Below, piece after piece: positions 28,593-39,033 of a stretch of DNA of 64,000 nucleotides. Numbering within the stretch: the stretch's first letter is position 1; the number at the start of each line of letters is the position of its first letter. Both the position numbers and the translations under genes were made by a program. The DNA is from Aphelocoma coerulescens (lineage: Eukaryota; Chordata; Aves; Passeriformes; Corvidae), in contig NC_091017.1 of the NCBI RefSeq assembly GCF_041296385.1, forward strand, positions 50,714,214-50,778,213. The letters are read 5' to 3'. Below the pieces are notes generated by a model, which made no database searches, was not told where the DNA came from, and was given only the letters and a program-made list of their open reading frames with translations.

Positions 28593-28976
28593 TGGCTGAG
28601 GAGCACATTGTAATTGTAAAGCACTAATTGGATTGTAATGAACTGTCATTATAATGAACAGGGACAAAAAATAATTGAGGGAAAGTCTAATCTAGTAATG
28701 TCCTTTACAAAATTTTCTCTGAGAGGACAGTAAAAGTAGTCCTTTAAATTGTTCTCTCTCCTTCCATCTGGCATGCAGAACTGAGGAAGTTGATCAAAGA
28801 AACTGAAAAATGCCACATATTTTTGCATGGTACTGCACATGGGTGATTAAAGGCTGTGCAAAGTGCCTGATGCTGGTGTGACCCAATGTCCATTGGAGTG
28901 CAGTTGACTCCTTCCTCCTGCTTTGGCAGATAGGTAAAACAGTATTTACAGAGATCTGGGTGATTGCAGTACTCAC

Positions 28977-29096
28977 AAAAAAAACCAAAACCAAAAACAA
29001 AAGACAAAAAAAACCCAAACAAACAAAAAAACCAAAACAAAAAACCAAAACAAAACAAAAAAAAACCACAAACTCACCACCCATAGCAAAAAAAAA
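28977..29096. repeat. A/C-rich low-complexity block
   Basis: About 120 bases made almost only of A with single or paired C, in irregular CAAAA, CCAAAA and CAAAAA units. The plus strand reads as Lys/Pro/Thr/Gln and the minus strand as Phe/Gly/Leu/Val. This explains the overlapping frames at 28744-29058, 28794-29084 and 28960-29163, none of which is a gene. Confidence 0.9.
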
Positions 29097-29800
29097 CCCT
29101 CCCCTTTACTTGATAGAATGCAAGAATAATCTCAACAATTTGAAAAAAACAAATCTCATGTAAAACATGTCAAGAAACCTTTCTCTCTACTCAGGAAGGA
29201 AAACAGATAATTTTAATTCTAGTGTTTCTATTTGTAACCTAACATATTTCTTCAGCTAAAGGAGACAAGCAGTGACTTTAAATAGGTCTCCTTGTTTCCT
29301 CTTGTTCATATCACTCCCCAAAGTGCTCTCCACCCTATCCTTTTTTGAGTGATATCCTTATTCATCCATATTTATGAAGGTTAGGTCATCCAATTCACTT
29401 ACCAAGTCAACAAGACAAGTAAATCAGGGCTTTAGACCAACAGCAAATGTTACATTTCATATGTCCTAAGTACAAACTAGAAATAGCACAAACATTTATA
29501 AAAGGGTTCAAGGAAAATGGATGCATGAAGAATGTTTATTTGTTTGCTTATTTAGGTTTCCTTTGTTCACAGATCACTTGGTATTTGTTTAAAACTATAC
29601 AGTGGTTTGATTCTTACCAACTTTAGATAGCAGAGCAAATACGTTTATACAAAGCTGAATTATCCTCCCCAAAAATGGAAATTACAGCCAAAGACTATCC
29701 TAATGGAAAACTGAGCTCTTACAAGATTTATTCTTCACACTATGAACCAAGTATGGAAGATAACAAGCAGGTCCTCCAGGTGTTTTTCAATACTTCACAG

Positions 29801-30545
29801 AATAATCTTTTCCATGACGTTACCAGGCACTGAAGTGAGACCGACAGGTCTGTAGCTTTCATGGCCCTTCTTCTTGCCCTTGTTGAAAGCTGGGGTGATG
29901 TTTACCAGCTTCCAGTCAGCTGGGACCTCTTCGGACTCCCAAGGCTGCTCAAAAATCATCAAGAGAGGTTTTGTGACATGAGTTAGCTCATTGAGGATTC
30001 TCAGATTAATCCCATAAGACCCAACAGCTCTCTAGGGATCCAGCTGGAGAAACAGATCCACACAAGTTCAGGGTCACTGGGATTTGATCATTCTTGCAGC
30101 CATGGTCTTCCTGCTCAGAGTGCCGAGACCCCCTTTGTCCATCATCTCTGTTGAAGATGGAGGCAAAAAATGGATTAAACACCTCTGTCTTTCCCTGTCC
30201 CTGTTTGTGAGGTGACCATCTACATCCTGTAACAAACTGATGTTATTTCTACATTGTCTTTTGCCATTAATACATTTGAAAAAAACTCCTTTTCTTGTCA
30301 CCCACACTTCTGGCTAGCTTCAACTCCATTTGAGCTTTGGCCAGATGAATTTTCTCCCTACAGTGGCAAGCAGCATCTCTTATTCTTCCCATGTCACCTG
30401 GCCTTGCTTCCACTGGGTGTACACCTTTCTTTTTCTTCTTATTTCCAAGAGAACATCCCTATTCAGCCGAGCCAGCCTTCTGCCTTGTCTGCTTGACTTG
30501 AGACATTTGAGAATTGCGTAATCCTGCGCCTTAGGAGGTGATGTT
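29801..30545 (-). mobile_element. CR1 LINE ORF2 fragment, reverse-transcriptase region, broken at both ends
   Basis: Read on the minus strand, this is the part of CR1 ORF2 leading into the reverse transcriptase. From right to left, the segment at about 30240-30290 reads FFKCINGKRQCRNNI, followed by DGHLTNRD near 30200. A frameshift then occurs near 30170, where the FNPFFASIF-like run moves to another frame. The reverse-transcriptase start follows at about 29830-29900, with DWKLVNITP and YRPVGLTSVPGNVMEK. These are hallmark CR1 blocks. Several stops and frameshifts show it is long dead. The palm catalytic box and the 3'UTR that should follow are absent, so the copy stops inside the reverse transcriptase. 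Similarity weakens between 30480 and 30640, and the right edge is approximate. The frames at 30254-30496, 30330-30521 and 30463-30729 are shadows. Confidence 0.88.
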
Positions 30546-33432
30546 TAAACAGTGAAAAGCACTGATGGTAGTGTTTTACAAGAACAAAGCTTACCCTACA
30601 AAAAATTTGAGAATGTTCTACAAGTATCAAACTGCTCACAAACAGTGCATTTAATTCATCAGCAGAATTAAGCCGGAACCTAAAAGTATGAGTCAGTAAA
30701 CTGATTATCAGTGTGTTGAAAGTACACATTTAACAATCTGAATTATCGAGTAAAGAGCATTTCTTTTCAGCTATATCATGAGTGTTAATCTAAATCTATA
30801 AAATTTCTGTAATCTGCTTTTTCATTTCAGAACTGACCATTCTTATTTATACCTAAGTGATGGTGCTAATGGATAGTTATCCTTATAGCAGACTAACAAA
30901 TAGCAAGACATTATTTTCATGAGGCTTTTTATGTAATTGATTTTTACCCAGTTTAGCCAAATCCCCATAACAGATTAGCAATCTGTGCCGGGAAGCAGTG
31001 TGGTAATATGTGAGAAAGAAAACATGAAGATTTTTGGTATAGCATTGGGGTATTGCATGTGCTCCAGTAGTGGTACTTAGGACACAGCTTGAATACTTCT
31101 CTCTTAGAGATTTTCTTTTATTCTTAGGATCTTAAGAGAACAGACTCCCATTCCTCAGTCTTCCCCAGGAAATATTATTCCAAGATAGACTAGTTCAGGA
31201 TTTATTTTGTGTCTATCAGTGTGGTTTAGCTGCAACCCATTCTCAGCAAGGGAATCTCCATCGGTCATCTTCTACTTCCACAAATGTGCCAGTCTAGATA
31301 TTGCCTGACAGCACTGATTTTAGGTGCCAAAAATTTCCACTCTTTCTCTAACGAAACTTTTCATTTTAAACCCTGTTGCACCGAAGGAAGTGGGAATTTT
31401 GCCAGGATTTCATCCTATCTGCTTTCTGAGACTATCCATGAAAATGTGCTACGTCACGTGACATTCCCAGCACAGCACTGGGTAGGCTGTATCCTGCAGA
31501 ACAACATCTTTTGTAAACAAGATTTAGCAATCTTGGAGGGAATTTCCTGCTGCTGGTCAGATTGTTTTGAACACCATTGACCTTGCAGCAGATTTCTATT
31601 CTAAGAGCAGCTATTCATCTCTGTCCCATCCAATTGCTTTGATGACAGTAACTGCTGGGGAGGTGGATAAGGAAATCTAGAGACACTCGTTCCAGTTGTG
31701 AGGCCTGCTGATAACCGGCCCAGACTGTGCTCTGGCTGGTCTGCACCAATTTAAACAGTTTTGGAAGGAAATAACTTCACTGAGGAAGGAAGCAAGGGAA
31801 TGCGGAAAACAAACCAAAAAATTCCAAGTACAGTGCTAACCTAGACCACATCATGTTGCCATCATACTACCAAGATTTCACATCAAAACACAGGGCAACC
31901 ATGCCTCAGACTGTACCAAAAGTATATTTCTAAAATGCACTGGCACTCAAGGCATTCTCAGATGCTCTTCAGATTGCCAGCCCTTACTAAGCAGATAAAT
32001 CTGCACCATTTGTTCCTACTTTGCAAAGAATGTTACACTCCTTAACAAGAAAAAAATATTTCATACACTTAGAGTTGTAATGACCCATTCATGGATTTTT
32101 TTTCTGAACACAAAGAGGAGATCGAGGCACAAAAGCCAAACCATAGGGAGCAAAACTGATTTATTTAGTTAGCTTCATATCTTCTAAGTCAAAAACTCTT
32201 TTAGCTTCTTCATCTCTCTTCTATAAAAATGTACTTGTGTAAGAATTATGTTTTAGTGGACTTAATTTCTGGATAGTATTTTTTTCTTTGGTGTCTTTTG
32301 ATGGTTTGACTTCACAATCAAAAAGCTGTTTTCATGTGCCAAATAATTCAGAGCTCTCGCCCACTGAAGCATCTCCAAAAACAGTACCTAATCAGATCAC
32401 AGAAATTTAAAGTAAAAAAGAGACAGTCAAAAACTGTGTCTTCATCACACCACATGAAGAGTAGCTACTTAGCAGCGATGATTTCTCTGGGTAGTCTCAA
32501 CATTCGGTAGGAAATCTTTCCATTTTCTGTCTGGTTTACTATATAATAAAAAATAAATGCCTTCTGAAACAGCCTAAATTATTAGAAATGTTAAACAATT
32601 TCCATAGCCTATATAATGAGGATCAAAGATTTAGCAGATATTCAATATCATTATTTGATATTGAAACCATTAAGTGTATTACATAATTTTCAATACTTTA
32701 GATTTTTGTGTTAAGAATAAAATGATTTCTGTATGGTGACTTACTAATAGCTCTAAAAAACGGAATGGAGACTCAAGGTATCAGTCTATGTAGGTATCTG
32801 GAACTGGAGTTCTGAGTCATGTAAACTAAACTGAAATTGAGTATGTTTTGTTTTATTATGTTTAGTGCATCATTGAATGTAAATGTTTCAATAGTTCTTC
32901 AGGTTCTCGATTTCTACAAAATTGTATAACTTATGTCTTCAGATGGTTTCGGGTTTTAGTGGTAAGACTTGTAATGTCTTCAGAAACCCTCCACCAAGAG
33001 TTATGTAATGACATCCCAGCTTCAATTTCATATCATGTAAGATCTGGCTCAAAGACTCACTAAAAGCATTGACCATATTTCCACTGACCTACAATTTAAG
33101 AGTGGCAAAGTTATGTTCTAAGTTTGCACAGCTGTGCAGCTGTGGCTGAAACAACAAGAATTTCTTACAGAACTGTGTATGGTCCCAAATGATGCTCATC
33201 TCTGAAATTAAATGATACAAACAAAACAGCTTAGATATACCTTGAAACTTATAGGGTACAGCATGCAAAATGAACGTAAAAAGAAATTATATTTGATATT
33301 CATCCTGAAATTAAGTACAGAAGGATAAGGACAAAATATTATCTGTAAGGTGAAGGAGAATATTTCTTTATTCAAAAGCAGGTATGTGGAATTTATAATT
33401 TGGACTTCTTGTTCTTCTCTCACATATAAGAA

Positions 33433-33471
33433 TATTACAGAAATACAAAAAATTTTTTTATTTCTGTAATA
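33433..33471. repeat. Near-perfect 39-base inverted repeat
   Basis: tattacagaaata is matched by tatttctgtaata, giving 13 pairs. Between them lie one unpaired C, six A and six T that could continue the pairing. The whole unit is a long hairpin with a single bulge and almost no loop. It has no recognisable transposon ends beyond the terminal TA. Confidence 0.7.
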
Positions 33472-34899
33472 CAAAGATCCAAATAAGAACATGATCCAGA
33501 GGACAGTGGGGGTGATGCAGCGATAAAGGACAGCACAAAAGTAAACAGCCTATTCCATTGTCTTCTTAATATTTCAGCTAAGAGTCAGGCACTGGCTGTA
33601 TAATGTTTTCCAGTTTTGATTAAGAGAATAAGAACCAAGTTTAAACCTGCATCACAGTTGTCCTGGTTGTTAAACAAACAAAAAGTCTGCAGAGTTCCTT
33701 GTGGATGCAATACAGATTTTCATCTTAGGTCTGCAGATTACCCAGTTTCTAATATGACTGAGCTTTCTATGGCCGTGGACTACAGGTTTTAAGAGTATAT
33801 AACTTCTATCTAAACAAGTTAGTAGAACCTAGGCCTGAGGGTGTGATTTTGGGCATGATTTTGGTCTGCATTTTCCTAAAGGTTTAACTACACAGTCAGG
33901 TGGGTGCATTTAAAATCCTTGACTAATGGGTTTTGGTTTTCTTTCTCACTGACAACTGCACTGTCTTATGGTAGATATGAGATGATTAATGTATTTTTCT
34001 GCAAGTACTGTTAGAAAATTTGATTTTCCAGTATTTTTCATGCATTTTTCTGAGTAGAAGCTGAGCCTGATCATAATATATCCTGGCCATGTGTTTAGCT
34101 GTCATTGTATTGGTTTTTGTAGCTTAGATTGAGGTTGATTTAATCTGAAATAAATGACAGTGCACTCCTTGGATGTAACTTCCTGAACCAGGTTCCCACC
34201 ACACTCCTGAGCACATCTGATCCTCCCTGCATCATCATGGCATTTACAAGATATGATTTTTTTTTCCCCACAAACACTTATACTAAGAACAAACAGCTTT
34301 CTAGACATTTTTGTTTTAAGGGACCTTCTTTATGTCCCCCACGGTAAGGCTACTGAAAGTTTAACCTGTTTTGAAGTAACTTCTACTGTTAGAATGCTGC
34401 ATAAGCAGGACAGAAGAAACACCTAAAAGACACTCTACACTTTGTGATATTTCCACCCCAATATAAAGCTCTCTGTTTGGTTTACACAGCAATCAGCTAT
34501 CACCTCTCCTTGTTTCTGTTTCATCACTCAGGTTCCCTCTGGTCTTGTTGACACTCCTGACACACCTTCCTTGCAGTCTGACTTGCATGTCAGTCAGCAG
34601 CTGCCTTCTTACACATCCTAGCCCTGATGATCTGCTTGTGAAGTACTAGCATAGTACTAGATAGTGGATGAAATTCTGTGGATGAAATTCAGTAAAGTAA
34701 TCAATCAAAGGTTGATCATACATACATGCATGCAACGTTGATATTGAATTGCACATACCCCATTTAAAGAATGATGATGACATTCATGAATCAATGTTAT
34801 GGGGAAAAAAAGGTGAAAAATATGAAACCTCAAAAAATTATTTGCAAAAGTACTAAGACATACCGTTTCTGATTTTGTAAGTGCCTAAAAATTGCTAAG

Positions 34900-34920
34900 G
34901 TACAACTGTACAACTGTACA
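34900..34920. repeat. Short tandem repeat, 8-base unit
   Basis: gtacaact occurs twice in tandem followed by gtaca, then a short gatt duplication. No function evident. Confidence 0.6.
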
Positions 34921-35787
34921 TTGATTGATTTGGATTATTTTCATACAAAGAGAGGAAATAGGAGGTCACAACTTTCAGTCTAATATTTCTTTAATCCTGG
35001 TAGCCCTTCTGGGTTACCAAGTGTCATTTCTCAGGCCACCTATTCTTCCTACTTTATTTTTCAAGACCTTTTCTTATCACAACTCTATCTTGCTTAAATA
35101 TTTTCCTCAATGCTGCATAGTTTTTGGTTTCAAGAAAATAACTCTTTTCTTTATATCTCCTTTTATATTCTACCATTTTGCTATTATTGTTAGTTAAATT
35201 ATGCCTCATAATTCCAGGGAGAATTAGGGTATTTCAGCCCAAAGTGTCCTAAAAAATCCATCAGGTTTTCAAATGTATGCCTCAAGTGTAATCTAGCAGA
35301 CTCAGTCTCTAATGGAGCATTTTTCCCATATTATTACTATTGTTATTTCTGCTGCTTTTGTTTTGTTTTACATAACAAAATTCTGTCTTCTCCTTTAATA
35401 CATTTTCTTTAACAGCCACCAACTGTTTCAGCCTATTAGTCAGAATCATCAGTTTTTTGTTTCCTCAGTCTTCTCTTTAAAAGGTGACCAGGGTATTTGT
35501 GCACCTTTGTACAGATTATAAATTTCTACTGAACAAACTGTTCTGATGAGGCCAGACCTTGAAGGTGAACATGGCACACTGGTGAGCATGTTTTTGCAAA
35601 GGAAAAGTCACAATCTTGCTGAAATGCCACCAAGATCCTTCCTGGCCACAACTGCAGGTGAGAGTAGATACCAGTGGAAACAGCTGGTATGAATCAGAAT
35701 ACTTAATCTTGTGAAGTGTTGACCGAAAATGAAGAGGCATATTTTTATGCATTACATAAAACTTTCACCTTCAAAGCAGACATGTAT

Positions 35788-35806
35788 TTAGACCTATAAT
35801 AGTTGG
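35788..35806 (+). repeat. Left copy of the 19-bp direct repeat flanking the LTR
   Basis: ttagacctataatagttgg ends at or a few bases inside the left edge of the LTR. It is identical to the copy at 36405-36423. Confidence 0.85.
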
Positions 35807-36390
35807 TTGTAATTTAAGCTCATCTTGAAGTTAAGCACCATGCATCTGCTCGCTCAGCCCTCCACCTCTCTCTCCCTCACCCTGGTGGAATGGGGAGGAG
35901 AATCAAAGCACAGTTTGTAGGTTGAGATAAGAACAGTTCATCAATTGAAAATAAAGTAACATACATTAATAATGATAAATGATAATAATAATAATGATGA
36001 TAGTAAAAAGGAAAAACAGGTGATGCACAATGCAGTTGCTCACAACCTGCTGACCAATGCCAGACCCCCCTTCCCAAACCCAGATCAGCTCCCCTTCCAG
36101 GTAACTCCCCCAGTTAATACACTGGGCATGAGGTTCTATGGTGTGGAATATCCCTTTGGTCAGTTCAGGTCACCTGTCCCAGCTGTGCTCTCCCAGTTTC
36201 TCCTTTGGGTACCTACTCACTGGCAGAGCATGAGAGAAGAAAAACTTCCTTGACTTAGGATAAACACACCTTAACAAAAAACCAAAACATCAGTGTATTA
36301 TCAGCTCCGGTCTGATTCTGAATCCAAAACACAACACTGTAAAAGCTACTGAGAAGAAATTAAGTCTACCCTACCACTGGTTTCAGCTAG
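35804..36390 (-). mobile_element. Degraded avian endogenous-retrovirus LTR, probably solo
   Basis: About 590 bases match, in order, a common avian ERV LTR on the minus strand. On the plus strand its landmarks are 'gcatctgctcgctcagccc' near the left end, 'ggttgagataagaacagtt', a TGA/TAA-rich patch, 'gtgatgcacaatgcagttgc', 'ccccagttaatacactgggc', 'gtggaatatccctttggtc' and 'gtcacctgtcccagctgtg'. A region rich in aaaacat and aaaacac words follows before the right end. Read on the minus strand, the decayed TATA region lies at about 36110-36125. No gag, pol or env remnants, second LTR or primer-binding site is seen on either side, so it is most likely a solo LTR left by recombination. Both ends are divergent and placed approximately. 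The open frames at 35877-36077 and 35972-36253 lie inside it and are not genes. Confidence 0.8.
35969..36002. repeat. Imperfect ATA/ATG trinucleotide repeat inside the LTR
   Basis: Irregular aatgataaatgataataat-type units. It lies within the LTR body, where related LTRs also carry an AT-rich trinucleotide patch. Confidence 0.7.
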
Positions 36391-36404
36391 ACCTCTAATA
36401 GCTA

Positions 36405-36423
36405 TTAGACCTATAATAGTTGG
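36405..36423 (+). repeat. Right copy of the 19-bp direct repeat flanking the LTR
   Basis: Identical to 35788-35806. It is preceded at 36388-36401 by tagacctctaatag, a copy of its core with one mismatch offset by 18 bases. The right side therefore carries two tandem units and the left side one. A 14-base perfect palindrome, ctaatagctattag, spans their junction at 36395-36408. Confidence 0.85.
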
Positions 36424-37240
36424 AATAAAACTCATAATGGTAGACATCCTTCAGATCTAAGATGTTTTATTCTGTGCTGTATTTGATTTATATATTTGAG
36501 TTTTATTTGAATATAGCTGTTTTGACAAACCTAATAGATTATAAAATTACAGTTTTTTGAGATAACAAAAATGATACAGTTTAATGACGACTTCTATGGG
36601 AGAGTGTGAAAGAAACTAGATAGTCAGAAACATATGCAAATACATTTAAAATATTAATCAAGAACACTTAAAGAAGCAAAAAGGGAGAAGAATGACATAA
36701 TCTCTTGAATTACATTCTGATATATCCTAATGTCCAATTGTAGAAGACATAGGAACAGCTTTTGCAATAGGAAGAGATGCTAGCCATTCCTGGCTTGGGG
36801 AAGGACAGAAGAGGAAGGATAGGAAAGGAAGGAGGATCTTACACTTGTGTCCTTACAGGAACCTTTAATAATTTAATTAGGAAGGATATATTTCTGAAAC
36901 AACCTAAAATCTAAGACAGTAGTGGAGGGATAGATAGATCATCTCACCAGCTAACAGATATGCCGAAGAGGTTAAAGATTCTACTGTCAGTGTTACAAAG
37001 TCAAATACTTTCTTGGCTAATGTCAGCCAGAGGAGGAAAGTGAAGCAACGGACTATAACTCACCCCAGAGATTTCATGCTGTGTTTCTTCAGAGTCTATT
37101 GACTTGGAAGTTTAGTCCTTCCTGTCCCTGGCTTTGCCCTGCTGTAAATGTTAGTGTTGTCAGGTGCTGAGCTGAAATAGGAAACTGAGTTAGCTCAAAA
37201 TAAGTAGAAGGTTATTGGAGGTGGGGTTGATTTGTTGTCT

Positions 37241-37255
37241 TTGTTTGTTTGTTTG
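37241..37255. repeat. (GTTT)n microsatellite
   Basis: Just under four copies of the 4-base unit. Confidence 0.6.
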
Positions 37256-39016
37256 CTGTCAGGTTAGTTTTAGACATGGTAATTCTTGATCCAAGTCATT
37301 GTGTGCTTTTGTGAACTTTTGTGGTAGAACAAAGGCAGGAATGGGAGTGCATAGGTGGAGATGGAAAGCAAAGGAAGGAGGCAACATTTTAATTCTAGCT
37401 TTCATTTATATCAACTTTAAATGACTTTGAAACCACAGCCGCCTTTACAGAGGTAAAAAAAGTCCAGGACACAAGCACCACTGATGAGAGGTTACAACAT
37501 TTGTCAGAAGGGAAAACGAAATAATCCCTCCCATCCCTGGCCTCACCACTACCAAAAGATCAGTATCAACATTTTTTACCAAGAGTCAGGCTCTCCTGAA
37601 CCCTGTGCCATCCTCTTCATTCATAATGTTATCCATATATAGCATTACTTGAAGCAGCCATTACACAGGATAAAATCTATGCTACAAGAGGACCCATAGT
37701 TACCCTGCCTTGCAGCTACAATATTTAAAGTAGATGTTGGCAGTCCTGTTGCAAATATCTTTGAAATGGATTTTGTGATGTAATGCAATGTATGTGACCT
37801 GCCATGAGCCCCTGCCATATGAGCCTAGGCTTAGGGATTTTTTGCATGACCTCTGTTTATAATGTTCTAAATCAAAACCCAGATAACTCCTTTTCTTTTG
37901 AGATTATTCATAAGGCCTTTTTCAGATAATTTGCCAGGCAAGAAGAGTGATATAAGTAGGCACAAAATAAGATATTCATCATTGCAATCCCCACCCCCAG
38001 AAGTGGCCACTTAATCAGTTCTGTGCTACACAAGCACGTTGTGCTTGCGTTAGAAAAAATATTGCCATAATTCCTCCAATGTGCAACAAATAGTACAAGG
38101 CTCTTCAATTTTAATAAACATGCACACACAAACACACTTAATATGCCAAGACAGGAGGCCTGGAGTATTTGAGACAAGGCGGCAGCACCACGCAACAATG
38201 GTGCAGTTTGTATTGCTGGCAGCACTGGCATACCACTGGCCAGAACTTCAAAAGTGTCCAAAAGACCAAAGAAACTGCTGCAAACAGAGAGCAACTTTAA
38301 ATGCCGATGGAGTACTTTGAAGTGATTATTAACAATGCATCCCATAGCCCAAGGCATGCACAAAGTATGTCTGTACACCAGGCTGCTGAATGGAACAGGA
38401 TTTGTTTATCAGCCCCTCCACTGAGACCACAGAGGCTCACTCTGAAACAATTTATTCTACTCATCTCCAGCAGCTGAATTTGCTACAGGCATTTTCTCCA
38501 GGACAGATTCAGCTAATAAATGGTTGGGTCACTGGAAGTGGTAGTAAGTCCTATCTGGAGGAAGCTGTAAGCCATATTCCATGACAGAGAGAAAAGGGCC
38601 AAAGGACAATATCGCATGCTTGTGTTTGTGTTCCCCTCCTGGCAACACTGGTTTGAATTTTTGTGGCCAAATGCAACTTCTGTGCAACTGCTGGCTCCCT
38701 GGATGTGTTAGGTGGGCACAGAAGTACCAGGAGAAATCATCTGACCTGTCACAAAGGGAGTAGCAAGGGACTTCAGCTCATTACTGTTAAGACTGGTGCA
38801 GACCATTTTCCTCCTGCAGGCTTCTGTTTTTCTGCTAAACTTTGGCTGTTTTACTGATGTCATGCAAGCTCAAATCGTGCCTCCATCATTCATCTGTATA
38901 GGTTGTCTGTCTTTTCCTGGGACCCGGACAAAAGGCTTTCTGGGCATGAATGGCTGCTTTGTTTCCCTGCTCTGAAGAGATCTTAGGCAAATGTAGTCAA
39001 GCTCCAAGTCTGGTGG

Positions 39017-39033
39017 AAAAAAAAAAAAAAAAA
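39017..39033 (+). repeat. Poly(A) tract, 17 bases
   Basis: Uninterrupted A run after tctggtgg. No element body recognised upstream. Confidence 0.8.

Larger units (their letters stand above)
13354..29800. other. Intronic DNA, 16 kb; no gene seen
   Basis: AT-rich unique sequence with microsatellites and A or T tracts, listed separately. Open frames are all under about 100 codons and look like chance. A seven-codon ATG-donor look-alike at 19489-19507 (ending ACAAG before gtaaga) was considered and does not match any DLC1 isoform start that I know. Confidence 0.45.
30546..35787. other. Intronic DNA; no gene seen
   Basis: Unique AT-rich DNA. A decayed extension of the CR1 fragment may reach about 30640. 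Contains a long inverted repeat at 33433-33471 and small tandem duplications near 34665-34690 and 34900-34920. A donor-like cag/gtatgt at 33377-33385 has no supported exon in front of it. Confidence 0.4.

Noticed and set aside
28744..29163. Phe/Gly-rich and Lys/Pro-rich frames
   Set aside because: They are translations of the A/C low-complexity block.
30074..30307. 77-codon minus-strand frame as a host gene
   Set aside because: It is a piece of CR1 ORF2 with a frameshift relative to the rest of the element.
33362..33385. Exon ending ttcaaaagcag before gtatgt
   Set aside because: The donor is good, but no acceptor or coherent open frame with recognisable content precedes it.
37908..38378. 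156-codon minus-strand frame with hydrophobic segments
   Set aside because: Hydrophobic runs come from AT-rich codons. No membrane-protein family recognised, no promoter or splice context, and many short frames overlap on the other strand.
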